A stretch of 64,000 nt of DNA from Bacillus sp. CGMCC 1.16541 (GTDB taxonomy: Bacteria > Bacillota > Bacilli > Bacillales > Bacillaceae_H): contig NZ_QFRU01000011.1 in the NCBI RefSeq assembly GCF_003184905.1, positions 1 to 64,000 of the forward strand, read 5' to 3'. Of the stretch, positions 33,505-42,633 are shown one piece after another. Positions within the stretch are counted from its first letter, which is position 1. Each line of letters opens with the position of its first letter. The notes under the pieces were generated by a model. That model saw only the letters and a list, made by a program, of their open reading frames with translations. It searched no databases and had not been told where the DNA came from. The position numbers were made by a program, and so were the translations under genes.

Positions 33505-34236
33505 TTACTTCGCGATAAACATTTGAGTCCAGTGAGGCATTTCACCTTCTACATACCCTACACCGATGTGTGTGAAGTCAGGGCTCATGATGTTTTTACG
33601 GTGACCATCACTGTTCATCCAGCCTTCCATTACTTCTTCAGGTGTTTTTTGACCTTTTGCGATATTTTCACCTGCAGCTGTATATTCAATGCCAAATTGC
33701 TTCATCATATCAAATGGAGAACCGTACGTTGGTGAATTGTGATCAAAATATCCTTTTTCTTTCATGTCTTTTGATTTCTCACGTGCAACGTCACTTAACT
33801 CTTTATCTAACTCTAACGGTTTTAAACCTTGTTTCTCACGCTCTTGGTTTACTAATTGAACGACTTGTTGCTCATACTCACTTACATCACCAGCTTCAGC
33901 TTTTTGTTCTGTTTGCTCTGACTCTTGTGCTGGTTGCGCTTCAGCTTGCTGTGGTGCTTGTGCTTGCTCTTGTGGTTGAGCTTCAGCTTGTTTTTCTGGC
34001 GCTGGTGCTGGTGCTGGTGCTGCTTGTTGTGGTGCTTGAGCTTGTGCTTGAACGTTAAACTTTTTCATTAACTCGTCTACGTTAATGTTTTGTGCCGCTT
34101 GTGCATCTTTTACTGTGATGTTTTTAGGTACATTGCAGTCTGGAGTTGCTGGTGTTGCTGCACTTGCTTGTCCTGCTGTTAATAAACCTACTGATACGGC
34201 ACCTGCGATTGCGGCTACACGAAATTTCTTTTTCAT
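33505..34236 (-). CDS. Secreted CAP/SCP-domain protein (YkwD-like)
   Basis: A 243-residue exported protein. Signal peptide residues 1-26 end in AGQASA. A Gln/Ala/Pro-rich low-complexity linker spans about 50-130. The CAP domain (about 131-243) shows LVNQEREKQGLKPL, YFDHNSPTYGSPFDMM, AGENIAKGQKTPEEVMEGWMNSDGHRKNIM and HIGVGYVEG, with the two conserved His and Glu residues. CAP proteins of spore formers are extracellular, often cell-wall or coat associated. AAGGAGG precedes the start at 34236. Two small paralogues of its N-terminus lie upstream. Confidence 0.88.
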   Translation of the reverse strand: MKKKFRVAAIAGAVSVGLLTAGQASAATPATPDCNVPKNITVKDAQAAQNINVDELMKKFNVQAQAQAPQQAAPAPAPAPEKQAEAQPQEQAQAPQQAEAQPAQESEQTEQKAEAGDVSEYEQQVVQLVNQEREKQGLKPLELDKELSDVAREKSKDMKEKGYFDHNSPTYGSPFDMMKQFGIEYTAAGENIAKGQKTPEEVMEGWMNSDGHRKNIMSPDFTHIGVGYVEGEMPHWTQMFIAK

Positions 34237-34323
34237 AATAAAAATTCCTCCTTGGATTTTATGACCAATAGTCATTTTTTAATTAAAACTCTTACTCTAT
34301 TAAAAACGAAACGTTAGATAGTC

Positions 34324-34533
34324 TTACTTCGTTGGAGCAGTTTGACATAATTGATTGATTAATTGCTGTAAATCAATTTGTTGCGCTTGTGGCGCTTGCT
34401 CTTGTTGTACTTGCTGTGGCGCTTGAGCTTGACCTACATTACAGTTTGGCGTTGCTGCACTTGCTTGTCCTGCTGTTAATAAACCTAATGACACGGCACC
34501 TGCGATTGCTGATACACGAAATTTCTTTTTCAT
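34324..34533 (-). CDS. Small secreted protein, paralogue of CAP protein N-terminus
   Basis: A 69-residue protein whose first 27 residues are almost identical to the signal peptide of the CAP protein, followed by TPNCNV and a Gln-rich tail ending IDLQQLINQLCQTAPTK. Mature length is about 43 residues, with two cysteines. It has its own AGGAGG ribosome site and lies 88 bases from the CAP gene. Role unknown; not a pseudogene fragment by appearance, since it ends cleanly and a second paralogue is conserved. Confidence 0.75.
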   Translation of the reverse strand: MKKKFRVSAIAGAVSLGLLTAGQASAATPNCNVGQAQAPQQVQQEQAPQAQQIDLQQLINQLCQTAPTK

Positions 34534-34606
34534 AATGAATTCCTCCTTAAGATGTTTAATCGTACGTCTTAATGAATCGATCTATGAAAAAACAATCAAT
34601 GTTGTT

Positions 34607-34816
34607 TTATTTCGCTGACACATTCACACCTAACTGATTAAATAATTGTTGTAGATCAACTTGTTGCATTTGTTGAACTTGTTCTTGCTGCCCTTGTTGT
34701 GGAGTTGGGGCTTGACCTACATTACAATTTGGAGTGGCTGCACTTGCTTGTCCCGCTGTTAACAACCCTAATGATACGGCACCTGCAATTGCGGCTACGC
34801 GGAATTTCTTTTTCAT
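34607..34816 (-). CDS. Small secreted protein, second paralogue
   Basis: A 69-residue protein closely similar to the neighbour at 34324-34533: the same signal peptide, TPNCNVGQA, Gln-rich middle and VDLQQLFNQLGVNVSAK end. The mature part has a single cysteine. AGGAGG precedes the ATG. The three tandem genes share the DNA of the signal peptide, implying local duplication. Function unknown. Confidence 0.75.
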   Translation of the reverse strand: MKKKFRVAAIAGAVSLGLLTAGQASAATPNCNVGQAPTPQQGQQEQVQQMQQVDLQQLFNQLGVNVSAK

Positions 34817-35105
34817 AAAGTGAATTCCTCCTTAACATGTTTACTTGTAAGTCTTACTGAACTTCGTTAAAAAGCAACGCGCTAATTTGTTGCGCTGTTT
34901 TGTAACGCACATTCATTGTTTCATGAAAACTGGTACTCTATCAACCTTTTATCGCTACCAATATTCACTATAATTTAGCTAAATTTAGTTTCAAAACTTT
35001 TCCACCACGCTCAGCACTTGAGGCTGTAAGGCTCGTAAAAATGTCAAAAATGCAAACAAATGCTTCCGTAACTTAACTGTAATATGCATGTTATATAAGT
35101 CATCA
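34817..35105. other. Intergenic, nothing recognised apart from probable promoters
   Basis: Leader region of the small secreted proteins. It is AT-rich, with no reading frame or clear repeat. Confidence 0.5.
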
Positions 35106-35106
35106 A

Positions 35107-35146
35107 AAAAGACGCTCTAAAAAGGTTGTTTCCTCTTCAGAACGTC
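35107..35146 (-). terminator. Terminator of the SLC13 transporter gene
   Basis: GACGCTCT and AGAACGTC-type arms with six T residues on the minus strand, downstream of the stop at 35181. Confidence 0.65.
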
Positions 35147-35180
35147 CTAAAATAAGGTCTTCCTACAACTTTATGGATAA

Positions 35181-36809
35181 TTATCCTTTTAATGCTTCTG
35201 GAAATGTCGTTAAATCAATTCCCCAAATCGTTGGAAGGGCGTAAAAGATCATTAACGTAATTAATACGATACAGAAGAGGTTAATCCAGAACCCAGCTTT
35301 CACCATATCGCCAATCTTAATCATACCTGAACCAAACACAATCGCATTTGGCGGCGTTGCTACTGGCATCATGAATGCACAAGATGCTGCCACACCACTT
35401 GCAATCATTAAACTATACGGGTGAACATTAAGTGCTAACGCTAATGATGCCATGATTGGGAACATCATTGTTGCTGTCGCTGTATTGGATGTTAGCTCGG
35501 TTAAGAAAATAACAAGTGCCGTAACCATCGCTACTACGATAATAAATTGAACACCTTGTAAAATTGTTAATCGCTCTCCAATCCACGTCGCTAATCCTGT
35601 TTCTTTAAATCCAGCCGCAATCGCAAGACCTCCTCCGAATAAAAGCAAAATGCCCCATGGAAGGTTCTTTGCGTCACTCCACGCTAAAATACGCGTTTCT
35701 CCTTTGTTTTTCGCTGGTAGTAAAAAGAGAAGAATTCCTGCAAAGATCGCAATCATCGTATCATCTAAATTGGGAATGTACTTCGTTAAAATAAACGTAC
35801 GTGTCATCCAACAAAATGCTGTAAAAACGAATACGACAAAGATTAAGCGTTCTTCAAAGCTTGGTGTGCCTAATGCTTTCTTTTCGTTTTGAATCACTTG
35901 CTTTCCACCCGGTAGCTCTTTCATTTTAGTAGGAAAAGCAATCTTCACTAAGTAAAACCATGTTGCTCCTAATAAAATAACCGCTAACGGTACCCCAAAC
36001 ATCATCCACTTCGCAAACGAAATTTCAATGCCATACATTTGCTTCACAACAGATGCGAAAATCGTATTCGGAGGTGTTCCGATTAACGTTCCAAGCCCAC
36101 CGATTGATGCTCCGTATGCAATCCCAAGCATAATCGCTTTACTAAAATTCGTCGTTTGTTCTTTTGACTCTTTCATTGAATCTTGTACTTGATAAATAAC
36201 CGCTAACGCAATTGGCATCATCATCATCGCTGTCGCTGTATTTGAAATCCACATCGATAAAAAGCCTGTAGACACCATAAATCCTAAAATAAGACGCTCT
36301 GTGCTTGTCCCCATCACAAGTAAAATGTTCATCGCAATTCGCTTATGCAAATTCCACTTTTCCATCGCAAGCGCAATCATAAAACCGCCCATGAAAAGAA
36401 AAATATTCGCATCGGCATACGCACTCGTAATCGTACCTGCTGACTCAACTGCTCCTGTTAATGGAAACAACACAATCGGCAACAATGAAGCAACTGGAAT
36501 CGGAACAGCCTCGGTAATCCACCATGTGGCAATCCATGCCGTACTCGCTAAAACGGCTAAGGCTTCTTTCGACATACCTTCTGGACTTAAAAACAACAAA
36601 ATGAATAAAAACAACGCCGGCCCTAAAAACAACCCTACTTTTTGTCTCGTTGTATAGTTCGGCTTTTTTTCTCTGTTTACGTTGTTCAGCTCCCCTTTAG
36701 CTGACTCCGTTGTTGGTGTTGGCGCATCACTCGACATCATCAATGTCTTTTTCGCTTTGTGATGTATCCCCCACATTTTCCCCCATACTGACTGAATTAC
36801 TTCTCCCAT
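35181..36809 (-). CDS. SLC13/DASS family sodium-dicarboxylate symporter (SdcS-like)
   Basis: A 542-residue transporter with about 12-14 membrane segments. The two SNT sodium/substrate motifs are present: WISNTATAMMMMPIA near 187 and LTSNTATATMMFPIM near 437. The N-terminal ~50 residues are hydrophilic. It probably imports succinate, malate or fumarate with Na+. AAGGGGG precedes the ATG. It is monocistronic, with its own terminator. Confidence 0.9.
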   Translation of the reverse strand: MGEVIQSVWGKMWGIHHKAKKTLMMSSDAPTPTTESAKGELNNVNREKKPNYTTRQKVGLFLGPALFLFILLFLSPEGMSKEALAVLASTAWIATWWITEAVPIPVASLLPIVLFPLTGAVESAGTITSAYADANIFLFMGGFMIALAMEKWNLHKRIAMNILLVMGTSTERLILGFMVSTGFLSMWISNTATAMMMMPIALAVIYQVQDSMKESKEQTTNFSKAIMLGIAYGASIGGLGTLIGTPPNTIFASVVKQMYGIEISFAKWMMFGVPLAVILLGATWFYLVKIAFPTKMKELPGGKQVIQNEKKALGTPSFEERLIFVVFVFTAFCWMTRTFILTKYIPNLDDTMIAIFAGILLFLLPAKNKGETRILAWSDAKNLPWGILLLFGGGLAIAAGFKETGLATWIGERLTILQGVQFIIVVAMVTALVIFLTELTSNTATATMMFPIMASLALALNVHPYSLMIASGVAASCAFMMPVATPPNAIVFGSGMIKIGDMVKAGFWINLFCIVLITLMIFYALPTIWGIDLTTFPEALKG

Positions 36810-36911
36810 AAGCTTCCCCCTTTATGTTTATACAATTATATGTTATCTGAAATTTTAAAACATTGTCAACTATCCTTACAAATAATGTATCTTTTTGTCG
36901 TTTTATCTCAA

Positions 36912-36950
36912 AAAGAAAACCCCTTTGCTGATTTGCAAAGAGGCTTTTCA
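36912..36950 (-). terminator. Terminator of the BCCT transporter gene
   Basis: CCCCTTTGC and GCAAAGAGG pair around TGATTT; T residues follow on the minus strand. Confidence 0.8.
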
Positions 36951-36956
36951 TCACTT

Positions 36957-38456
36957 TTATATTCGTGTCTTTTTCACTCGTTCAATTTTCTCCTCATTTA
37001 ATGCTTTGTACAGTGAGTACATCATTAAAATCATAATGATTGAAAACGGGAATGCTGCTGAAATGAGTGCATTTTGCAATGCTTGAAGTCCGCCTGTATA
37101 TAGTAGAATTGCTGCGATAGCAGACTGCGCGATTCCCCACGTTAATTTAACACTTGATGACGGGTTTAACGAACCGTTTGTCGTTTGCATCCCTAAAACG
37201 AATGTTGCAGAGTCTGCTGATGTAATAAAGAACGTACCAATTAAAAGAATACCGATAATGGATAAGATAGTTCCAAGCGGAAGGTTTGCAAACAGTCCGA
37301 ACAACATCTCTTCTGTTGCTAAATCCGCTAAATTCGCAAGGCCGTTTTGTTCAAGGTTAATCCCACTTGAGCCAAACGCTGAAAACCATAGAAATCCAAC
37401 TAAACAAGGTAACAGTAGGACACCAATTAAAAACTCACGAATCGTTCGTCCGCGAGATACACGTGCAATGAAGATCCCGACAAATGGTGACCATGCAATC
37501 CACCAAGCCCAATAAAAAATCGTCCATCCATTGATCCATTCTCGTGCTTCTGGTGAGTTTGGCGCAATGCGAAAGCTCATCTGCGGTAAGTATTGCAAGT
37601 AAGCACCAAGCGTGTTTGTAAATGTATTTAAGATATATTGAGTCGGTCCAAGGAATAACACACACAGAAATAACAGCGCCGTAATCGCCATGTTTGTATT
37701 ACTTAAAATTTTAATTCCTTTATTTAAGCCTGTAGAAGCCGAAATCATAAATAAAACGGTGACAATGACAATGATGATAAACTGAACGGTAAAACTTGAT
37801 GGGATATCATATAAAAATGACAATCCACCATTGATTTGCGCGGCCCCAAAACCAAGCGTGGTCGCAACCCCAACAATCGTCGCAAATACCGCAATCACAT
37901 CGATTGCTTTTTCAAGTCCGCCTTTCATCTTGTCGCCAAAAATCGGCATAAGTGTCGCACTAATCAAGCCAGGTGCACCTTTACGGAACTTGAAATAAGC
38001 TAAACAAAGCGCGACTAACGCATAAATGGCCCATGCATGAACCCCCCAATGAAAGAACGTATAGCGCATCGACTCACGGATCGCTTCAGGTGTACCTGTT
38101 TCAGCGGTTGGAGCATTAATTAAATAGTGATTGATCGGCTCTGCTACTCCCCAAAAGACAAGTCCAATTCCCATTCCTGCACTAAACAGCATCGAGAACC
38201 ATGTGAGATTTTTATATTCTGGCTTTTCATCTGGCTTTCCTAGTCTCACATCACCAAACTTTGAAAAAATAAGATAAATACAAAAGACCACAAACACGGT
38301 CACAATGATTAAATAATACCAACCAAAGCTATCAATAATGCCTCCTTGCAGCGCTGCGGTGGAGGATTCTAAACCCTTTGGAAACGCTGCGCCAAATGCT
38401 ACTAAAATCGCAACAAGCGTAAGCGTAATCCAAAAGACACTTGTAATCTGCTTCAT
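36957..38456 (-). CDS. BCCT family betaine/choline/carnitine transporter (OpuD-like)
   Basis: A 499-residue transporter with twelve helices. Family signatures are [14 protein letters not shown] near 97-110, the tryptophan-rich segment [32 protein letters not shown] (split here as WTIFYWAWW and WSPFVGIF), and [12 protein letters not shown]. It imports glycine betaine or a similar osmolyte with Na+. AGGGGAG precedes the ATG. Confidence 0.92.
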   Translation of the reverse strand: MKQITSVFWITLTLVAILVAFGAAFPKGLESSTAALQGGIIDSFGWYYLIIVTVFVVFCIYLIFSKFGDVRLGKPDEKPEYKNLTWFSMLFSAGMGIGLVFWGVAEPINHYLINAPTAETGTPEAIRESMRYTFFHWGVHAWAIYALVALCLAYFKFRKGAPGLISATLMPIFGDKMKGGLEKAIDVIAVFATIVGVATTLGFGAAQINGGLSFLYDIPSSFTVQFIIIVIVTVLFMISASTGLNKGIKILSNTNMAITALLFLCVLFLGPTQYILNTFTNTLGAYLQYLPQMSFRIAPNSPEAREWINGWTIFYWAWWIAWSPFVGIFIARVSRGRTIREFLIGVLLLPCLVGFLWFSAFGSSGINLEQNGLANLADLATEEMLFGLFANLPLGTILSIIGILLIGTFFITSADSATFVLGMQTTNGSLNPSSSVKLTWGIAQSAIAAILLYTGGLQALQNALISAAFPFSIIMILMMYSLYKALNEEKIERVKKTRI

Positions 38457-38529
38457 AAAAACTCCCCTTTATTCATACTTATTGCTTATAGGTTGTCCGA
38501 AAATCCTATGTTTCTTTCATGAACAACAA

Positions 38530-38556
38530 AAAGAAGGACCTCTGCATCTAGAGGCC
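38530..38556 (-). terminator. Terminator of yfkM
   Basis: CCTCTGCATCTAGAGG dyad with T-rich sequence following on the minus strand. Confidence 0.65.
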
Positions 38557-38585
38557 CTGTATCTTTTTTTAACATGTCTCACTTA

Positions 38586-39101
38586 TCATTTCAACAAATT
38601 TGCTGACTCACGAATAAATGCAGGAAGATCATCAGGTGTACGGCTTGTCACTAATTGATTGCCACATACAACCACTTCTTTATCATGGAAGTTCGCACCT
38701 GCATTTTTCAAATCAACCGCAATCGACTTATATCCTGTCACATCGCGCCCTTTTAGCGTTTCTGCTGTAATTAACAGCTGTGGTCCATGACAAATCGCCA
38801 TCACAGGCTTTTTGTCATCCATGAATGCTTTTGTGAACGCCACAACGCGATCATCAGCACGTAAAATATCTGGTGAAAAGCCACCTGGTAAAAACAACGC
38901 GTCAAAATCAGAAGGATTGACCTCATCAATTCCTTTATCAATTGTAACTGTCGCTTCTCCTTGTTTTCCTTTTACGCTTTTTCCTTTTTCCACATCAATC
39001 GTTGTTAGTTCATGTCCAGCTTCTTTAAATGCGTCGGCTGGTTCTGTGTATTCCGAGTCCTCAAACAAATCTGTAATCAAAACAGCAATTTTTTTACTCA
39101 T
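38586..39101 (-). CDS. yfkM: DJ-1/PfpI family general stress protein YfkM
   Basis: A 171-residue DJ-1/PfpI protein. The nucleophile elbow MAICHGPQ has C104-H105, and E14 in FEDSEY is the usual acidic partner. Such proteins are deglycases or chaperones of the cytoplasm; B. subtilis YfkM is general stress protein 18. A near-consensus SigB promoter is present 50 bases upstream. GGAGTGG precedes the ATG. Confidence 0.92.
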   Translation of the reverse strand: MSKKIAVLITDLFEDSEYTEPADAFKEAGHELTTIDVEKGKSVKGKQGEATVTIDKGIDEVNPSDFDALFLPGGFSPDILRADDRVVAFTKAFMDDKKPVMAICHGPQLLITAETLKGRDVTGYKSIAVDLKNAGANFHDKEVVVCGNQLVTSRTPDDLPAFIRESANLLK

Positions 39102-39151
39102 GATTCAACCACTCCTTCTTTTTAATCCTGAACATGTATCACACAAATAAG

Positions 39152-39176
39152 ATACCCTACAGACATCTTTCTAAAC
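39152..39176 (-). promoter_or_regulatory. SigB promoter of yfkM
   Basis: On the minus strand GTTTAG (39176-39171), a 13-base spacer and GGGTAT (39157-39152) match the SigB consensus GTTTAA-N12-15-GGGTAT with one mismatch. This fits the known SigB control of yfkM. Confidence 0.8.
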
Positions 39177-39199
39177 ACACGCACACAAAAAAAAGAGAG

Positions 39200-39499
39200 T
39201 GGGACATAACGAAATGATTCCTTCTCAAAAACGAACAATAACGTTTCTGTCATCGTTATGTTACAACAACAAGTTCGTTCCATTTCGCTCCAGCCACTCG
39301 CTTTCCGCGGGGAGGAACCTGAGCCTCCTCGTTCCTGTGGGGTCTCAGCCTTTCCTCTATTTCCCGCAGGAGTCGAGTGTCCTACGCTCCATTCCACTAT
39401 TCTTTTAAACTTGTTTTTTAATCAAAAATATCCGAACTATAAATAAAATATAACTATAAATAGTTCGGATTTCTTACCGACTGAAACACTTATGTCCCA
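39200..39499. mobile_element. MITE-like element, 300 bp (copy 1)
   Basis: Bounded by TGGGACATAA and its inverse TTATGTCCCA (10-bp terminal inverted repeats). The body contains CTCGCTTTCCGCGG and GAGCCTCCTCG and encodes nothing. A second 300-bp copy is at 44560-44859 and a deleted copy at 54166-54368. It fills the gap between yfkM and the AGCS gene. Confidence 0.75.
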
Positions 39500-39511
39500 G
39501 CCCCTTTACAC

Positions 39512-40849
39512 TTATTTTGCTTTAAAATCCTTATAGATTTTTACAACTACTGGACTTAAGATGAAGAGTGCTAAAATGTTTGGAAACACCATCAGTGCAT
39601 TAAACGTATCCGCAAGCTCCCATACGAGAGGAACGTTAATCGTTGTACCTACCACAATAAATAAAAGAACAAGTGTCCGATACGGATTGATTCCTTTTTG
39701 ACCAAATAAGTATTTCACATTTGTCTCCCCGAAATAGTACCAACCTAAAATGGTTGTAAAGGCAAAGAAGAATAAACAAATCGCAATAAACGGATAACCA
39801 AATTCACCTAATCCACGCGTAAAGCTTTCTTGCGTAAGCTGAATACCTGTCATCCCTGATTCATACGACTTTGTTAAAATAATCACAAGAGCAGTAAGCG
39901 TACAAATGATGACTGTGTCAATGATGACCGCCATAATCGCCACTAACCCTTGTTCCGCTGGATGTTTCACTTTCGCTACAGCATGAGCATGAGGCGTTGA
40001 ACCCATTCCCGCTTCATTTGAAAATAACCCACGCGCAACTCCATAACGAATCGCTTCTTTAATGGTCGCACCGATCACCCCACCTGTTGCGGCTTCTGGA
40101 TTAAACGCTGCATAGAAAATCAATTCAAAGGCTGCTAACACATCAGCAAAATTCGCTACGACAATAATTAAACTTCCACTAATATAAAATAACGCCATAA
40201 ACGGTACAACTGTTGACGCAATTTTGGCAATACGCTGAATGCCACCAAAAATAATAAACCCAATTAAGATAGCTACAATGATTCCAATTGCAATTCTCGG
40301 AACATTAAACGTATCAAAAGCTGCTGCAATTGAGTTTGACTGCACCATGTTTCCGACAAATCCAAGTGCTAAAATAATCGATACCGCAAAAAACACAGCA
40401 AGCGCCTTGCTCCCTACTCCTTTTTGAATATAGTAAGCAGGTCCACCAACAACTTGACCATCTTTTTCTTCTTTGTACTTCTGCGCTAAAACCGCTTCTG
40501 CGAAAATCGTCGCCATTCCTAAAAACGAGCTAATCCACATCCAAAAAATCGCCCCTGGACCACCTGCTGCGATTGCAGTTGCGACACCTGCTAAATTTCC
40601 TGTTCCTACTTGAGCAGCAATAGACGTGGCTAGCGCTTGAAACGATGTAATACCGCCGCCTTCTTCGTTTCCTTTCTTTTTAAACAATCCACCAAACGTT
40701 TGGTAAAATGCCTGTTTGACCATTGTTATTTGAATAAATCGTAGCCGAAACGTATATAAAATCCCTGCTCCTAATAAGAACGCAAGCATAAATGGACCCC
40801 ATAAAACTTCGTTTATTTTATCAATGATTTGAAACCAATCCACTTTCAA
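39512..40849 (-). CDS. Alanine/glycine:sodium symporter (AGCS family)
   Basis: A 445-residue transporter with about eleven helices. Signatures: GGGITSFQALATSIAAQVGTGN split as GGGITSFQAL and AAQVGTGN near residue 70-85, GGPGAIFWMW, and RGLFSNEAGMGSTPHAHA near 255-272. It imports alanine or glycine with Na+. Start is a TTG at 40849 with GAGGTG just upstream. Monocistronic. Confidence 0.92.
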   Translation of the reverse strand: MKVDWFQIIDKINEVLWGPFMLAFLLGAGILYTFRLRFIQITMVKQAFYQTFGGLFKKKGNEEGGGITSFQALATSIAAQVGTGNLAGVATAIAAGGPGAIFWMWISSFLGMATIFAEAVLAQKYKEEKDGQVVGGPAYYIQKGVGSKALAVFFAVSIILALGFVGNMVQSNSIAAAFDTFNVPRIAIGIIVAILIGFIIFGGIQRIAKIASTVVPFMALFYISGSLIIVVANFADVLAAFELIFYAAFNPEAATGGVIGATIKEAIRYGVARGLFSNEAGMGSTPHAHAVAKVKHPAEQGLVAIMAVIIDTVIICTLTALVIILTKSYESGMTGIQLTQESFTRGLGEFGYPFIAICLFFFAFTTILGWYYFGETNVKYLFGQKGINPYRTLVLLFIVVGTTINVPLVWELADTFNALMVFPNILALFILSPVVVKIYKDFKAK

Positions 40850-41027
40850 TCTTCACCTCATTTATGTTTACTTCAAAAATATTTTCTTATCATACCATAA
40901 ATCTCAGTCGTTTGACTGCTTGTTGTAAATGAGAATTTATGGACACAATTACAGCTAGCCCTTCACTCTTTCTCACCATCGACACGTGCCAAAAGTCTGA
41001 CTGATTATTATACCGAAAAAACGTAAA

Positions 41028-41059
41028 AAACACAAAATGAACGGTGTCATTTTGTGTTT
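41028..41059 (-). terminator. Terminator overlapping the end of the N-hydroxylase gene
   Basis: AAACACAAAATGA and TCATTTTGTGTTT form a perfect 13-bp stem. The stop codon and last codons of the gene are in the stem itself. Confidence 0.85.
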
Positions 41060-42357
41060 GGTGTAAATTGCTGAAATGTAGTGTTCTGCGGAATTGGATA
41101 AACCCCTTTCCCAGTAATTTTATTAATAATATGCTGATTGCGCTGCACAGACAATCCTAAGTTTGTAGCCCCTGCTCCGTGAGAATGCTCTAAATTAGTC
41201 AGAGTAAACAGATGATTATTTCGCTCCTTTTTAAACGCAATGCGGTAATCTCTCGTTACTTTAAAGCGCTTCTCATCTTCCCATACAATTTCATCACGCA
41301 TGTTGTCTAACCATTTAGGTACATACGGCTTGTACCCTGTTGCTAAAATCAGCTTATTCGTCTCCATTTCAAACGTTTGATCTGTTTGATGCTGATAGCA
41401 CGACACCGAATACGTACCGTCTTTCACGGACTGCACACTTTTTACTTCTGTTGAAGCTTGAATCGTCACGGACAAGTCAGTTGTTGTCACCGAACGATGA
41501 TACAACAGATCGTAAATTTGCTGCAATGTTGCCTTTTCGACACCATTTCGTAACGGTCTTAACGACTCTAACGTATTCATGCGTTCATCAAACGACAGAG
41601 AATGAAAATAGTTTACGTAATCCGGTGAAAACACTTCTTGTGCGATTTTTGATTCTTCGAGCTGTTGAAAATGAGGAGACCTCGTTAACCAATTCAACTG
41701 ATACCCACAGCGATCTTGCTCTTTCAATAAATCATGAAACACTTCCGCTGCACTTTGCCCAGAGCCAACAACGGTAATCACGTTACCTCTCTTAACATCC
41801 TCTTTACGATTCAGGTATGAACTTGTATGTAAAAGGTCTTCATTTAAAGCCTCTTCTAACTTTTCTGGCACTAATGGAACACTTCCTGTTCCGAGAACAA
41901 GGTGCTTGGCATAAAATGTGGCCATCTCTTCGGTCTTCACATTCATCACGCTTACTTCATAATAAGCATCGTCTCCTTGATGATCCTTTACATCAACCAC
42001 ACGTTTCCCAAACTGACAAGACGTCAACTGCTTGGACACCCACTTTGCATATTCATTGTACTCTTGCCTTGGAATATCAAAGCGATTAAAGAAAAAGAAT
42101 GAATACAATCGATTGTGTGTATGTGCATAATTTAAAAACGTATACGGACTTGTTGGATCCGCAAATGTCACTAAATCTGCAATAAACGGCACTTGCAAAT
42201 CTGTTCCTTGAATGAGCATGCCAGGATGCCACTCGAAATAAGGATCTTTATCAAAAAACAACGCATCAATCTCATCTACTGGATCTAAAAGTGCCGCAAG
42301 CCCTAAATTAAACGGGCCAATGCCGATGCCAATCACATCATATCGTTTCTGCTTCAC
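41047..42357 (-). CDS. L-lysine N6-hydroxylase / L-ornithine N5-oxygenase family flavoprotein
   Basis: A 436-residue class B N-hydroxylating monooxygenase. FAD motif GIGIGPFNLGLA (11-22), substrate-region FEWHPGMLIQGTDLQVPF, NADPH motif VVGSGQSAAEVF near 195, and the C-terminal ATNLGLSVQRNQHI are all intact. Such enzymes make N-hydroxy-lysine or -ornithine for hydroxamate siderophores. No IucA/IucC synthetase, NRPS or transporter gene is nearby, so the product is unclear. I saw no Fur box upstream. AAGGTGAAG precedes the ATG. Confidence 0.85.
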   Translation of the reverse strand: MKQKRYDVIGIGIGPFNLGLAALLDPVDEIDALFFDKDPYFEWHPGMLIQGTDLQVPFIADLVTFADPTSPYTFLNYAHTHNRLYSFFFFNRFDIPRQEYNEYAKWVSKQLTSCQFGKRVVDVKDHQGDDAYYEVSVMNVKTEEMATFYAKHLVLGTGSVPLVPEKLEEALNEDLLHTSSYLNRKEDVKRGNVITVVGSGQSAAEVFHDLLKEQDRCGYQLNWLTRSPHFQQLEESKIAQEVFSPDYVNYFHSLSFDERMNTLESLRPLRNGVEKATLQQIYDLLYHRSVTTTDLSVTIQASTEVKSVQSVKDGTYSVSCYQHQTDQTFEMETNKLILATGYKPYVPKWLDNMRDEIVWEDEKRFKVTRDYRIAFKKERNNHLFTLTNLEHSHGAGATNLGLSVQRNQHIINKITGKGVYPIPQNTTFQQFTPNTK

Positions 42358-42540
42358 CTTACCACTTCCTTCTTTCCATAAGTTGCTCTTAGTTTAAACG
42401 AAGCACCTCTAGAACATGCCCCGCCATACAAAAAGAGCTAACAACGTAATCGTTATTAGCTCTTTACCCCTTTTTCATTCTATTTAATCAAATCATATAC
42501 CCCAAACAACACACCTCTCCGAACACACCCACAAAGATCT

Positions 42541-42630
42541 CCTAAAGGTTATGACGCCAACCCCGCAAGGGGGGCGTCATAACCTTAGGTCTAAACAGCG
42601 AGACATAACAGCCCTTCCGTTATGTCCAGC
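42541..42630. repeat. Double-hairpin intergenic repeat related to the 17-18 kb block
   Basis: CCTAAAGGTTATGACGCC (42541-42558) pairs with GGCGTCATAACCTTAGG (42573-42589), one bulge, around AACCCCGCAAGGGG. A second hairpin GACATAACAG…CGTTATGTC follows. The loop and flanks (CCTCTCCGAAC, CACCCACAAAG) match units at 17.3-18.0 kb, but the stem sequence differs. The second hairpin may serve as the hmp terminator. Confidence 0.8.
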
Positions 42631-42633
42631 TGT

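Noticed and set aside
33642-34058. 138-codon hydrophobic frame opposite the CAP protein gene
   Set aside because: It is an antisense artefact of the Gln/Ala/Pro-rich linker codons and has no ribosome site.
42358-42540. Fur box upstream of the N-hydroxylase gene
   Set aside because: No sequence close to the 19-bp GATAATGATAATCATTATC-type dyad is visible, so iron control is not shown.
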